Assembly: GCA_947259405.1 (NCBI GenBank) | Contig: CAMYLY010000012.1 | Span: 1 to 64,000 of the forward strand | Direction: 5' to 3' | DNA from: an uncultured Gemmatimonadales bacterium | GTDB lineage: Bacteria; Gemmatimonadota; Gemmatimonadetes; Gemmatimonadales; GWC2-71-9 | DNA: 64,000 bases | In this document: positions 49,640 to 58,173 of the stretch, piece by piece | Layout: every line of letters starts with the position of its first letter | Position numbering within the stretch: the stretch's first letter is position 1 | Program-made: the position numbers and the translations under genes | Notes under the pieces: generated by a model | Told to the model about the DNA's origin: nothing | The model's database searches: none | The model's input: only the letters and a program-made list of their open reading frames with translations

Positions 49640-50179
49640 TTATCGCGACCACGGCGGGACAACGCCGTTCATCCGCGCGTAGGCGATCGATTGCCCCGTG
49701 TGCTCGTTCATATGTGCCAGGAGTTGGAAGAGCACGGCCCATCCGGCGACCCGCCTGCCGTACAGCATGGTGGTCTCGGTGAGCGCGTCCTCGCTCATGT
49801 GAGTCGTGGCTTGCTTGACGTAATCGATTGATGCTTCCAAGGCTTGAACAACAGTGGCCTTGTCCGTGAGGGATTCGAGATTGGACCAATCGACGCCCGG
49901 CGGCGCCGTGATGCCGAGTTGTTCCTCGAGATACATGTAGTTGTAGCGGGCGATGTGCGCGTACACGCGTGCGACTGTCATGACGCCTTCGCCTGGGCTC
50001 CACGTGTAGAGATCGGCCGGCATGGCGTTGGACAATTGCACGAGTTTGCTCGTTGAGCGTTGGAAATGGTCTAGGAACTCATCCCGGTAATCGGTTGGAG
50101 CGCTCTGGGCCTGGCCTGCGACGGATGTGGTCGTGGCGACCACGAGCGTGCTCAGTGCCATCCTCACGGAAGGGATCAT
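49640..50179 (-). CDS. Secreted DinB-superfamily protein
   Basis: 179 residues; an N-terminal signal (MALSTLVVATTTSVAGQAQS) is visible and the alternative start six codons downstream begins at it. The DinB four-helix bundle has YAHIARYNYMYLEEQ with the first metal His and LAHMNEHTGQSIAYARMNG with the others. DinB-like proteins bind zinc or nickel and include thiol-dependent S-transferases; a secreted version is unusual but recurs in this lineage. It adjoins the DUF1569-type pseudogene on the same strand, so the two DinB-fold genes may have been neighbours in one unit. Confidence 0.78.
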   Translation of the reverse strand: MIPSVRMALSTLVVATTTSVAGQAQSAPTDYRDEFLDHFQRSTSKLVQLSNAMPADLYTWSPGEGVMTVARVYAHIARYNYMYLEEQLGITAPPGVDWSNLESLTDKATVVQALEASIDYVKQATTHMSEDALTETTMLYGRRVAGWAVLFQLLAHMNEHTGQSIAYARMNGVVPPWSR

Positions 50180-50325
50180 CAAGGGCCTCGTCGGATTGGG
50201 TAGACGGTCTAATGTGGTCAGAGGGGGCTGCACGGATCAAGCGTCGCGCTGGCGACGAGTTGGCTCGAAGGGTCGCGGAGCGGAAGGCGAAGGAAGAAAC
50301 GGAGTCCGGTGGGCGGTGACGAGTC

Positions 50326-51624
50326 CTACCGCTCCTCGGGTCGACGGCCTTCAAAGATGAATCGTACCTGCTGGCCCTCCGGATCTTCGGCCACCACGAA
50401 GAACGCGGGCACGCCGGTGTTCAGCCCACCGTTGTCGTCGAGGGCCTCCTCCATGGGGATGATGTAGAGCCCATCCACCCGCAGCGTATCCTGCGCTTCG
50501 ACGCCGAGCATGTCACCGATGTCGTCGATGCGACCGGCTTCACGCAGCAACGGGCGTTCGTACTCGATCACGAGGTCCGCTTCAAGGGGCTCGAGCCCCG
50601 CGACCACGATCGTGCCGCCCAGCACCAACAGGTGCGGCAGCGCGCGACCGTTGAACACGAGCCGGTCATACACACCGGGGTCGTACGAGGCGTAGGCACC
50701 GGTCGCGATCCCATCCAGTGCCGCGATGATCCCAACAAAATTGGTCCTCCGCAGGTGCTGCTTCTGCGGGTCGTCGACCCACCCGCCCGATTCGATCAGA
50801 ATCGTGCTCGCGCCCCACGCGCCCATGAGGTCGCCGAACGCGCGGGGATTGTACGTGTCGTCGTACTTGGCGATGTGACCGCCCACCAGCGGCTCCATCG
50901 CGGCGACGAGCAGGGAGGCCACCTGCATGGCCCGTCGCCGCTTGTCGTCCACGTCCTTGGCCTCATTGAACGCCGGCGCGAGCAGTGCGATAGCCACCGA
51001 GCGATCACCCGTTCCGACGCGGTACGACGCGGATTGGTCATGGAGGTTGAATCCAAAATCCGGCTCGACCATGTCGCGCACGGCTTTGAGTGCTTGTCCC
51101 TCGAGTGTCTGCAGCTGTCGCGCATCCCGGTTGACGTCGATGCCTTGCGCGTTGCGACGCTGGAAGCGTTCGGCGCCGTCGGGATTGAGCATCGGGATCA
51201 TGTGAATGGTGGCGGCCTGGGCGATCCGTTGCGCCAGGGGGTCGTCGGGGCGGTCATGGAAGAATCGGATAACGTCAGCCAGCGCCATCGAGGCCGTGCT
51301 CTCGTTGCCATGCATTTGTGACCAGAGCAGCACCGAGATCGAGCCGGATCCGAACGTCAGATGGCGGATCTCGCGGCCCTCGGCGCTGTGGCCCACGACG
51401 CGACTGGCAACAGGCCCACCCATGAATGGCCCGACCGCCGCCCAATACTCGCTGTGGTTGAACCGCCGATCTTCGAGTCCCGGCACACGTACCGAGGCAT
51501 ACACGTCGATGAGATCCATCGCGGCGAGTGGTGCCGGGGCCGATCTCGAAGAGCCGCTGCACGCCACGGCGACCACCAGGGCTGGCAGGAGAACGAACTG
51601 GCGAGCGATTCCGACCCCGGTCAT
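50326..51624 (-). CDS. M14-family zinc carboxypeptidase lipoprotein
   Basis: 432 residues from an ATG overlapping the formyltransferase stop (ATGA). Lipoprotein signal (VVAVAC). The canonical M14 site is intact: HSAEGREI, WSQMHGNESTAS (His and Glu ligands), MLNPDGAERF, DVNRDARQL (Asn-Arg), GFNLHDQSAS (third His) and ILIESGGW (catalytic Glu). The last 100 residues are a beta domain. This is a separate lineage from the 29205/31070 pair, with a shorter sequence and no calcium inserts. A periplasmic or surface-anchored carboxypeptidase is expected. Confidence 0.88.
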   Translation of the reverse strand: MTGVGIARQFVLLPALVVAVACSGSSRSAPAPLAAMDLIDVYASVRVPGLEDRRFNHSEYWAAVGPFMGGPVASRVVGHSAEGREIRHLTFGSGSISVLLWSQMHGNESTASMALADVIRFFHDRPDDPLAQRIAQAATIHMIPMLNPDGAERFQRRNAQGIDVNRDARQLQTLEGQALKAVRDMVEPDFGFNLHDQSASYRVGTGDRSVAIALLAPAFNEAKDVDDKRRRAMQVASLLVAAMEPLVGGHIAKYDDTYNPRAFGDLMGAWGASTILIESGGWVDDPQKQHLRRTNFVGIIAALDGIATGAYASYDPGVYDRLVFNGRALPHLLVLGGTIVVAGLEPLEADLVIEYERPLLREAGRIDDIGDMLGVEAQDTLRVDGLYIIPMEEALDDNGGLNTGVPAFFVVAEDPEGQQVRFIFEGRRPEER

Positions 51625-52298
51625 TTGCCCCATCGATCGAGGTAGTCTGTGAATCGCTGTTCCACCTCGGCCTCCAGGTCGCGAGGCATGCGCCGATGCG
51701 CCTCACCAACGTCGACGTCGGTAAAGGGATTGCTCGGATGAGCGAGGCATTCGTCGAATCGGGCCACCATGTCGATCTCGTTTTCGTAATGGCGCCGCGC
51801 GAGCGTGGCAATCGTGTCGGTTCGATACACGTTCGTCGGAATGACGCTGACGACCTCGCCGGCGTCGACCTCTGCATCAATGTAGTGCAGCGTGACACCC
51901 ATGGGCTTCATCTCATGAATGGCCCACTTGAACGAATCGAGGCCACGGCTCGAGGGAATGATGCCGGGATGACCGTTGAGGATCTTCTTGCCCTTCACAC
52001 ACTCCGCGGAGAGAATCCCGGCACCAAGGATGACGTAGACGTCACAGGAATCGTCAATGTCGGTGTCGGCCTCGCAGAGGACATAGGGGATCTCGTGTTT
52101 TGCGGCAAGGATCTCGGGCGCGACAGCAGCCGATTGCTCTGGACGATGTCGAATCAGGGTGTCCCGTGCCTTCCGCGGTGTGAACGGAAGCGCATACATG
52201 ATATACGCGTAGTCGCGACCCAGCAGGCGTTGCAGCACCTGATCCGTCTTGAGGTGCGGGTGGTGGTAGGTAATGAGACCAACGGACTTGATCTTCAT
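51621..52298 (-). CDS. Formyltransferase-family protein
   Basis: 225 residues. Formyl_trans_N-type fold: VGLITYHHPHL at the N-terminus, VYVILGAGILSAECVKG, then KILNGHPGIIPSSRGLDSFK with the catalytic Asn-x-His, and GVTLHYIDAEVDAGEVV with the catalytic Asp. That is the core of GART/methionyl-tRNA formyltransferase and sugar N-formyltransferase enzymes, which use N10-formyl-THF. It lacks the C-terminal domain of Fmt, so a small-molecule substrate is more likely. It is translationally coupled to an M14 peptidase, a strange pairing. Confidence 0.85.
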   Translation of the reverse strand: MKIKSVGLITYHHPHLKTDQVLQRLLGRDYAYIMYALPFTPRKARDTLIRHRPEQSAAVAPEILAAKHEIPYVLCEADTDIDDSCDVYVILGAGILSAECVKGKKILNGHPGIIPSSRGLDSFKWAIHEMKPMGVTLHYIDAEVDAGEVVSVIPTNVYRTDTIATLARRHYENEIDMVARFDECLAHPSNPFTDVDVGEAHRRMPRDLEAEVEQRFTDYLDRWGK

Positions 52299-52432
52299 CC
52301 GCGCGGCATCTCCCGTTCAAGTACAGCCAGCGACAAGGGCCGTGTACCGGTCAAATCGTCCCTGGAACCTCCATCGCGACCACGGTATTCTACACACTGG
52401 CAATCGGTACACTCAACGCTGAGCGAGAAACT

Positions 52433-53338
52433 GTGTCGATACGACCGATCAAACGTGTGATCAGCGCCACCCCGACCATGGAGGGCGCAGGGGTCAAACT
52501 GCATCGCGCCTTTGGGTTCGGAGAGACGGGCGAGTTCGATCCCTTTCTGCTGTTCGACGATTTCCGGAACGAGCGCCCCAAGGACTTCCTCAAGGGTTTC
52601 CCGTGGCACCCGCACCGGGGCATCGAGACTATCACGTACGTCCTTGCCGGTACCGTGAGTCATGGTGACAGCCTTGGCAATGAAGGATCGTTGGGTGCGG
52701 GCGACGTCCAGTGGATGACTGCCGGGAGCGGCATCGTCCATCAGGAGATGCCGCAGGGTGACGACCGGGGCCGCATGCACGGATTCCAGCTGTGGGCAAA
52801 CCTCCCGTCATCCCTCAAGATGACGGAGCCCCGGTACCAGGACGTGCAGGCGGCCGACATCCCCGAGATTGCGGATGATGACGGGACCAAGGTCCGTGTC
52901 GTGTGTGGGGAGTTCTGGGGCCAACGTGGGCCGGTCGATGGCATTGCGGCGGACCCTCGCTACCTCGATGTCTGGGTCCCGGCGGGTCACCGGAAGACCT
53001 TACCAGTCGAGACCACTCGGCACGCGTTTGCCTACGTGTTCGACGGCTCGGGGACGTTTCGCGACGCGTCGGACCCGCGAGGCGTGCTCACGGAACCGGG
53101 CGGTGATGAAGCTCTCGCTATCTTCGACAACACGGGCAATCGATCCCTGGTCCTGTTTGACCGTGGCGACGAGGTGACGGTCCAAGCGGGGGACGAGGGG
53201 ATTCGATTTCTGCTCGTTTCGGGGAAACCAATCGAAGAGCCGGTCGCGTGGTATGGTCCGATCGTGATGAACACGAAAGAGGAGCTTCAGCGGGCCTACG
53301 CCGAGCTGCGCGACGGGACATTCATCAAGCACGGGTAA
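52433..53338 (+). CDS. Pirin family protein
   Basis: 301 residues from a GTG start. The pirin N-terminal cupin is complete: FDPFLLFDDF, WHPHRGIETITYVLAG with the two first metal His, and TAGSGIVHQEMP with the third His and the Glu. The C-terminal cupin includes WVPAGHRKTLPVET, GIRFLLVSGKPIEEPVAWYG and NTKEELQRAYAELRDGTF. Bacterial pirins include quercetin 2,3-dioxygenases and metabolic regulators, with an Fe or Mn ion. Divergent from the formyltransferase gene and upstream of a small membrane protein. Confidence 0.92.
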   Translation: MSIRPIKRVISATPTMEGAGVKLHRAFGFGETGEFDPFLLFDDFRNERPKDFLKGFPWHPHRGIETITYVLAGTVSHGDSLGNEGSLGAGDVQWMTAGSGIVHQEMPQGDDRGRMHGFQLWANLPSSLKMTEPRYQDVQAADIPEIADDDGTKVRVVCGEFWGQRGPVDGIAADPRYLDVWVPAGHRKTLPVETTRHAFAYVFDGSGTFRDASDPRGVLTEPGGDEALAIFDNTGNRSLVLFDRGDEVTVQAGDEGIRFLLVSGKPIEEPVAWYGPIVMNTKEELQRAYAELRDGTFIKHG

Positions 53339-53361
53339 CGCAACTCCGTGAGGAGGGTCAG

Positions 53362-53562
53362 ATGCGCACCTCCACGGTGTACACGAGTCTGTTCCTTGGT
53401 CTGATTGCCTTCGGCCACACCCTGCGACTGCTGCTGGGGATCGAAGTGGTGGTCGACAGGACGGTCATTCCCATGTGGCCCAGCGTACTCGCAATCATCG
53501 CCCCACTCGGCCTGGCGATCTGGCTATGGCGGGACGCCTCGGCGATGCCGGGCAACGCATAA
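53362..53562 (+). CDS. Small two-helix membrane protein
   Basis: 66 residues from an ATG preceded by GAGGAGGG. Two hydrophobic helices (about 5-26 and 38-57) flank a short IEVVVDRTVIPMW loop. No family recognised. It is 24 bp after the pirin gene and 15 bp before the paralog of 4058..4912, so probably part of a three-gene transcript. Confidence 0.65.
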   Translation: MRTSTVYTSLFLGLIAFGHTLRLLLGIEVVVDRTVIPMWPSVLAIIAPLGLAIWLWRDASAMPGNA

Positions 53563-53576
53563 GGCTGACGTCCGGA

Positions 53577-54377
53577 ATGGCCTATGGAGCTCCAAGCCGA
53601 CAGGACGCCTGGCGCGTGCTCGGGTTCTACTTCCAGCCCGACCACGATCGCCGCGTGTGGCAGTTCCAGGGGTCGGCGACCGGCCTGTCGCAGATCACTC
53701 GACTTCTGATTCTTGCCGGTGAGATCGCGGAACCGTCGGCCGCGGTCGGCCTCGGGCCCGACGGAGACTTCGGCATTCGCGTGTGGGAACGGCCTGGCAT
53801 CGATGACGAAGGTGTGTACGGCAGCGCCGACGATTTGCGGCGGCTCGCGGCCCTGATCGAGGAGGCAGTCCGGGAAACACCAAGTGGCGGCGAACTGCGC
53901 GTGCATCATGATTACGCCAACGATGTCGAATATGCGCTAGTGTTCCGAGTCTTGCCGCCGTCGTTCGACCCTGCGTCGGCCGACATCGATGCCGGTGGGG
54001 TCGTGCCCGCGTCGACCGCAGATGCGACGCGGACCCCCCCGCTCCGATTCTCGTTCTACGATCCGGAAGACGAAGTGCAGGGCGAAGGCCTCCTGCAGAT
54101 TGAGGCCGGGTACGTGATACTCGAGTATCAGTTGTGGGATGAAGAAGAGGAGAAGTTGAGTCCGACCGTCGAAGAAGGAGCGATCGCGTGCGACGACATC
54201 GGGTCGATCGAATACAAGCGGAGGGTGATTGGCCCGCTGGTGACCTTCCAGACGCGCACCATGAAGGCCCTAGATGGCATTCCATCCAGTCGCGTGGGGC
54301 AGTTGACCTTACGATTCAAGCGGCGCGACCGCGAGCATGTCGAGCGGATGGTGGCGTTCTTGAACGAGTCGTTATAG
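53577..54377 (+). CDS. Uncharacterised two-domain protein, paralog of 4058..4912
   Basis: 266 residues from the ATG at 53577. Shared blocks with the earlier paralog are VLGFYFQPDH, GPDGDFGIRVWERPGIDD, VYGSADDLRRLAALIEE, DVEYALVFRVLPPSFDPA, FSFYDPEDEVQGEGLLQIE and RRDREHVERMVAFLNESL. The N-terminal half is alpha/beta and the C-terminal half beta-rich. No named family is recognised. The repeated WERPGIDD and SADDLRRL motifs are likely structural or ligand-binding hallmarks. No signal peptide or membrane segment; probably cytoplasmic. Confidence 0.72.
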   Translation: MAYGAPSRQDAWRVLGFYFQPDHDRRVWQFQGSATGLSQITRLLILAGEIAEPSAAVGLGPDGDFGIRVWERPGIDDEGVYGSADDLRRLAALIEEAVRETPSGGELRVHHDYANDVEYALVFRVLPPSFDPASADIDAGGVVPASTADATRTPPLRFSFYDPEDEVQGEGLLQIEAGYVILEYQLWDEEEEKLSPTVEEGAIACDDIGSIEYKRRVIGPLVTFQTRTMKALDGIPSSRVGQLTLRFKRRDREHVERMVAFLNESL

Positions 54378-54416
54378 ACGGCCAGCGGTGGCGGCGTCGT
54401 ACAGCCCGGCGACCCG

Positions 54417-54632
54417 TTACGGTTGCGTGAAGCGAGCCCGCCGAAAGTCCGCGACGTCGTCCACGAACCGTTCGGTGAGGCGGGCGCCAAGTGTTACGAA
54501 GAACCCGTGGCCGCCGTTCATGGTGAAGTCAGGGTCACGGAGATCACCGAACCGATACCATGACGAACTCTCGAGCGTGTTTCTCCCGTAGTGTCTTCGC
54601 CTTCCGATACCGAGTCTGCCGTGAACCAGCAC
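54417..54632 (-). pseudogene. Possible protein fragment
   Basis: A 71-codon minus frame ends RFGDLRDPDFTMNGGHGFF, then VTLGARLTERFVDDVADFRR and ARFTQP. The composition is protein-like and could be the C-terminal piece of a longer gene now lost. It overlaps the start of the SDR gene on the other strand and has no good start site. It may be a remnant or a coincidental frame. Confidence 0.25.
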
Positions 54633-55484
54633 GTGCGAAGCATCGTCATAACTGGAGCCAGCACCGGCATCGGCCGAGCGGCCGCTATGATCGCCGCTCG
54701 GGAAGGTGCTCAGGTGGTGATGGTGTCCAGGGATCCCAAGCGAGGTGAGCGCGCGCTACGGTCGGTGCGGGCGGCAGGATCGGGTGACGTCTCGCTCGAG
54801 TTGGCCGACCTCGCGTCCCTGGCCAGTGTTCGCGATCTGGCCGGCCGTCTGCGAAACCGCCTCGGGCACGTCGACGCGCTCATCAACAATGCAGGCATCC
54901 TCAGTGCTCGGCGACAGGTCACCACCGACGGGTTCGAGCGCACGATGGCCACGAATTATCTCGGCCCGTTCTTGTTGACCCACTTGCTCAAGGAGCGTCT
55001 GGCGGAGGCCCGCGGTCGCATCGTCAACGTGAGCTCGGACGGGCATCGTTCAGGTGACCTCAGGCGTGCGCCGATCGAAGATGTCCTGCGAGGCCGAGCG
55101 TGGAACGGAATGATGGGTGCCTACGCGGACTCGAAGCTGGCCAACATCTTGTTCACGTTCGAATGGATGCGAAGCGCGCCGGTGCCCGGCGTGATTGCGA
55201 ATGCGCTTCACCCCGGCGTGCTGCGCACACGCATCTGGAACCAGAACTGGCATCCGCTCAGCCTCTTCATGCAACCGTTCAGGATCCTCATGGGGAGCGC
55301 GCAGCGCGGCGGTCACGCGGTGCTGCGCTTGGCGCAACCCGGGGTAGCCGATCGCGGCGGAAAGTACTTCGACAAGGGGCGTGAGGCGCGTGCCGTCGAT
55401 CAGGCGTATGACGAGCGGTTGGCGGCAGAGTTGTGGGAGACGAGCACGCGGCTCTGTCGCCCATCGGCCCGCCCCCCGACCTGA
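54591..55484 (+). CDS. Short-chain dehydrogenase/reductase
   Basis: 297 residues from a GTG; a second in-frame GTG ten codons downstream is possible. The Rossmann NAD(P) motif is VITGASTGIGRAAAM, followed by VDALINNAGILSAR, IVNVSSDGHRS (catalytic Ser) and GAYADSKLANILF (Tyr-x3-Lys). The C-terminal half, ANALHPGVLRTRIWNQNWHP, is characteristic of the retinol dehydrogenase/WW-domain oxidoreductase-like group. It reduces or oxidises a carbonyl or alcohol with NADP(H) probably. No partner suggests the substrate. Confidence 0.88.
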   Translation: MSSPSDTESAVNQHVRSIVITGASTGIGRAAAMIAAREGAQVVMVSRDPKRGERALRSVRAAGSGDVSLELADLASLASVRDLAGRLRNRLGHVDALINNAGILSARRQVTTDGFERTMATNYLGPFLLTHLLKERLAEARGRIVNVSSDGHRSGDLRRAPIEDVLRGRAWNGMMGAYADSKLANILFTFEWMRSAPVPGVIANALHPGVLRTRIWNQNWHPLSLFMQPFRILMGSAQRGGHAVLRLAQPGVADRGGKYFDKGREARAVDQAYDERLAAELWETSTRLCRPSARPPT

Positions 55485-55496
55485 ATCGGGCCCGCG

Positions 55497-56465
55497 CTAC
55501 TTCGACGGGGGCAGCTCGTGGTGGCACACGCGGTTTCGTCCGCGCGTCTTGGATTCGTAGAGTGCCCTATCCGCATGGATGAGGAGCGACCGGTGCCATG
55601 AGGGCTCCGCGCTCCCAGGCTCCGATGGGTTCAGAGTGGTAGCACCCACGCTGACGGTCACCGGTCTCTTGACCCAGTGTGCTGAGGCCACCCTCTGGCG
55701 AAACCGTTCTCCAAGGGTGATGGCGCCAGTGTCGTTGGTCTCCGGCAAAATGATGGCGAACTCCTCGCCGCCGATTCTGGCCACGAAGTCACTTGCGCGG
55801 GCTGCGTCTCGAAGGGTCGCGGCGACGCGACGGAGCACCTCATCTCCCTCGAGGTGTCCGAAATCGTCGTTGTACTCCTTGAATCGATCCACGTCGAGGA
55901 TGAGGATGGAGACCGGTCGCGTGGTCCGCGCACACATCTCGAGTTGGATGCCGAGCTGGTCGAGGAACGCTCGCCGATTGCGGAGGCCCGTCAACTCATC
56001 CGTGGCGGCGAGGTCGGCGAGCTCGTCACGCATGGTCGCGAGATCGCGAAGTTGCGCCGCGAGGAATTCCTGACTGAGAACCCGCTGCGTGAGGTCGACC
56101 ACCGCCGTGAGCACGTGGCGACGCCCGTCGACCTGGACAGGGTTGAGCCCGATCTCGACTGGGAATTCGGTTCCGTCGCTGCGTAGCGCGACGAGGTCGC
56201 GATTCGTTCCCATACGCCTTGGGGTGGGCTTGTCCCGATATTCGCTCCGGTGCTCGCGATGCATATCCCGGAGTTCGGTAGGCACCAAAACCTCGATAGA
56301 CTCACCGAGTAGCGCGCCACTCTCATAGAGAAAAAGCCTCTCGGCTTCCCCGTTCGCGTAGACGATGCTCCCGGAATCATCGACGAGAAACATTGCAAAA
56401 GGTGCGGCCTGGAAGGCGAGCTGAAGCAGGGCCGGGTCACGGAGATCGGGAGGGTCAGCTGTCAC
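55497..56465 (-). CDS. PAS-GGDEF diguanylate cyclase
   Basis: 322 residues from a GTG with GGAGG 4 bases upstream. A PAS domain at about 12-130 (AAPFAMFLVDDSGSIVYANG, then HREHRSEYRDKP, then VEIGLNPVQVDGRRHVLTAV) is joined by a coiled linker to a GGDEF domain at about 150-315: DELTGLRNRRAFLDQL, LILDVDRFKEYNDDFGH and ARIGGEEFAIILPE. The GGEEF active site is intact, and RASD lies five residues before it at the product-inhibition I-site. It makes c-di-GMP in response to an unknown PAS signal. The promoter region upstream is AT-rich and repeated. Confidence 0.9.
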   Translation of the reverse strand: MTADPPDLRDPALLQLAFQAAPFAMFLVDDSGSIVYANGEAERLFLYESGALLGESIEVLVPTELRDMHREHRSEYRDKPTPRRMGTNRDLVALRSDGTEFPVEIGLNPVQVDGRRHVLTAVVDLTQRVLSQEFLAAQLRDLATMRDELADLAATDELTGLRNRRAFLDQLGIQLEMCARTTRPVSILILDVDRFKEYNDDFGHLEGDEVLRRVAATLRDAARASDFVARIGGEEFAIILPETNDTGAITLGERFRQRVASAHWVKRPVTVSVGATTLNPSEPGSAEPSWHRSLLIHADRALYESKTRGRNRVCHHELPPSK

Positions 56466-56557
56466 GGGGCCTCCGCGGGCGAATTGTAGCGCTATGCTAT
56501 AAATAAGATACTGCAGTTTAAGGACTTATGAAGAATGTCTTATGAGTGGGCCCACCA
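56466..56557. promoter_or_regulatory. AT-rich promoter region of the diguanylate cyclase gene
   Basis: This short spacer is unusually AT-rich for the window (for example tatgctataaataagatac at about 56493) and holds a direct repeat of cttatga 11 bases apart. It should contain the promoter and perhaps an operator for the cyclase. No exact box pair is assigned. Confidence 0.4.
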
Positions 56558-57076
56558 TCATCCGTCAAGCCACGCCGGTGCCGGACGACTCAGCCAGAGC
56601 CATGCGATATAGTCGACCAACGGCGGGTCGGCCCCGAGTTCGCGCAGCCGGGCGTTGACCTGCCCCCGGTGGTATTGGCTGTGATACGCCACCTGTAGCA
56701 GGGTGTCGCCGAACGTCGTTGGTGCCGCTGAACCGCCCAGCTGCTCGTCGAACATGCTGGCCCACGGAACCTCGAGTGTCGCCCCGAGGTCCTTGCCGTT
56801 GAGCGTGGTAAGAAACTCAGCGAGGTCCCGATAGTACGAGCGAGCCCAGACGCGTGCGTCACGGAGGGTTGGGACCTGGTCGGGTGCGTACGGGGGCACT
56901 GCGTCTACCTTCCAAACTTGGAGGAACGCACGCTGCACAAAGTGCAGGTGATACAGCAAACCGTGGAGCCTGTTGTCGGGTGCGGGGTCTTCCAGTCCGG
57001 GCACCGCGTGCCACACGAGTGCATCGGCCCATTCCATGTGGCGGTAGAGATCGCGTATCAGGGTCGAGTCGATCAT
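56558..57076 (-). CDS. DinB-superfamily protein
   Basis: 172 residues from the ATG at 57076, cytoplasmic. DinB four-helix bundle with LYRHMEWADALVWHAV, LHGLLYHLHFVQRAFLQVW and TLLQVAYHSQYHRGQVNARL; the His residues of the second and last helices are the usual metal ligands. It is one of three DinB-fold genes in the window, with the secreted one at 49640 and the DUF1569 pseudogene. Function unknown; relatives are metal-dependent thiol transferases or stress proteins. Confidence 0.85.
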   Translation of the reverse strand: MIDSTLIRDLYRHMEWADALVWHAVPGLEDPAPDNRLHGLLYHLHFVQRAFLQVWKVDAVPPYAPDQVPTLRDARVWARSYYRDLAEFLTTLNGKDLGATLEVPWASMFDEQLGGSAAPTTFGDTLLQVAYHSQYHRGQVNARLRELGADPPLVDYIAWLWLSRPAPAWLDG

Positions 57077-57187
57077 CGTCGCATAAAATGTTTCACACCC
57101 AGGATGCGGAGCACAAGTCAAGGCAGGTCTCGCCGACGGCGGGTTGATCGTACAGATTATCGCGGACCCCCTCGCTAGGGCGGCAGC

Positions 57188-57544
57188 ATGCAGCGAACGC
57201 GCACGAGTCTGTATTACGTCGTTGGGTATCTCTCGGTGGGTGGGATCGGATTAGCGCTGGCACCCGATCTCGCTCTCCGGCTGTTGTTCGCGACGGGAAG
57301 CTATGGGGACGTGATGGCACGAGTGGTGGGCGTTCTCATGATAGGACTTGCCATCGTGGTGGTGCAGATCATTCGCCACGATGTCCGCCAGCTGTTTCCG
57401 ACGACCTTGGGGCTGCGTTTGTTTCTCTGCGCGTGTTTCATCGGTCTCTTCGTATACACCTCCGACCGGCTCTTCCTGGTTCTGACCGGCATCGTCGGGC
57501 TCGGAGTCGTCATGACAGGCACGGCGTATATGCGTGAGCGGTGA
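57188..57544 (+). CDS. Four-helix membrane protein
   Basis: 118 residues with four hydrophobic helices (about 8-33, 45-60, 75-92 and 94-110). The loop IIRHDVRQLFPTTLGLRLF is basic. No named family. It stands alone between a DinB gene and the converging membrane-protein gene of the PYP operon. A short repeat-like tract (ctcactgctcacc) follows its stop. Confidence 0.6.
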   Translation: MQRTRTSLYYVVGYLSVGGIGLALAPDLALRLLFATGSYGDVMARVVGVLMIGLAIVVVQIIRHDVRQLFPTTLGLRLFLCACFIGLFVYTSDRLFLVLTGIVGLGVVMTGTAYMRER

Positions 57545-57583
57545 GTCGGTCAGCTAACTGTTCACGGCTCACTGCTCACCACC

Positions 57584-58132
57584 CTAGAGAATTACCCGCA
57601 TCGCCCAGAAGCCGAGCACGAACAACGCTTCGAGGAAGCTGGCAGCGAAGGCTGCGAGCACGACCGCCAGCGCCACCGGATTCGCCAGCCGTACCAGCGC
57701 GGCCGCGCCCAGGAGAAGATCGCGGCTCTCGGCAACGGTCTTCCACAAGAGCCACAACCCACGAAACAGCCCAAGGCCCCGTCCGGTTTGCGGCAGGTCT
57801 TCCGCGCGGAAGGTATTGGCAACCTCCGACGCTTGGTTTCGACCTTGTCGTATCGATTCGAGAACCTTGGTGGGGAGATGGAGAAGCTGGCGGAGTCCGA
57901 GGTACAGCAACCCAAGGACTAGCGCCGGCAGCACGCACGTCACCATGAGGAGCCCGGCAACCGGGAATTGCCACCAGGCGGAAAACGCCAGGGGGCTGAC
58001 GAGGATGCCCCAGAAAGCGATACCGACCACGACGGCCACCAGGGTGGCGATGCGGACAGCACCCACCGAACGCCGTGCAATCAACACCGGGAGCGGTGGC
58101 TGGGCAGTGCTCGGCTCTCGGTGAACGCTCAC
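57584..58132 (-). CDS. Membrane protein of the PYP operon
   Basis: 182 residues from the GTG at 58132. Two hydrophobic helices near the N-terminus (about 21-45 and 49-72), a basic helical linker (LPTKVLESIRQGRNQ), then one or two C-terminal helices (ALAVVLAAFAASFLEALFVL). It follows the PYP-like gene by 41 bp on the same strand and may be its membrane partner or output. No known family identified. An upstream part of the same frame overlaps the PYP gene and looks non-coding. Confidence 0.6.
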   Translation of the reverse strand: MSVHREPSTAQPPLPVLIARRSVGAVRIATLVAVVVGIAFWGILVSPLAFSAWWQFPVAGLLMVTCVLPALVLGLLYLGLRQLLHLPTKVLESIRQGRNQASEVANTFRAEDLPQTGRGLGLFRGLWLLWKTVAESRDLLLGAAALVRLANPVALAVVLAAFAASFLEALFVLGFWAMRVIL

Positions 58133-58173
58133 GGGTGCGGGTCGTTCCTGGGTATCGCGGTGTGACTCGAGGG

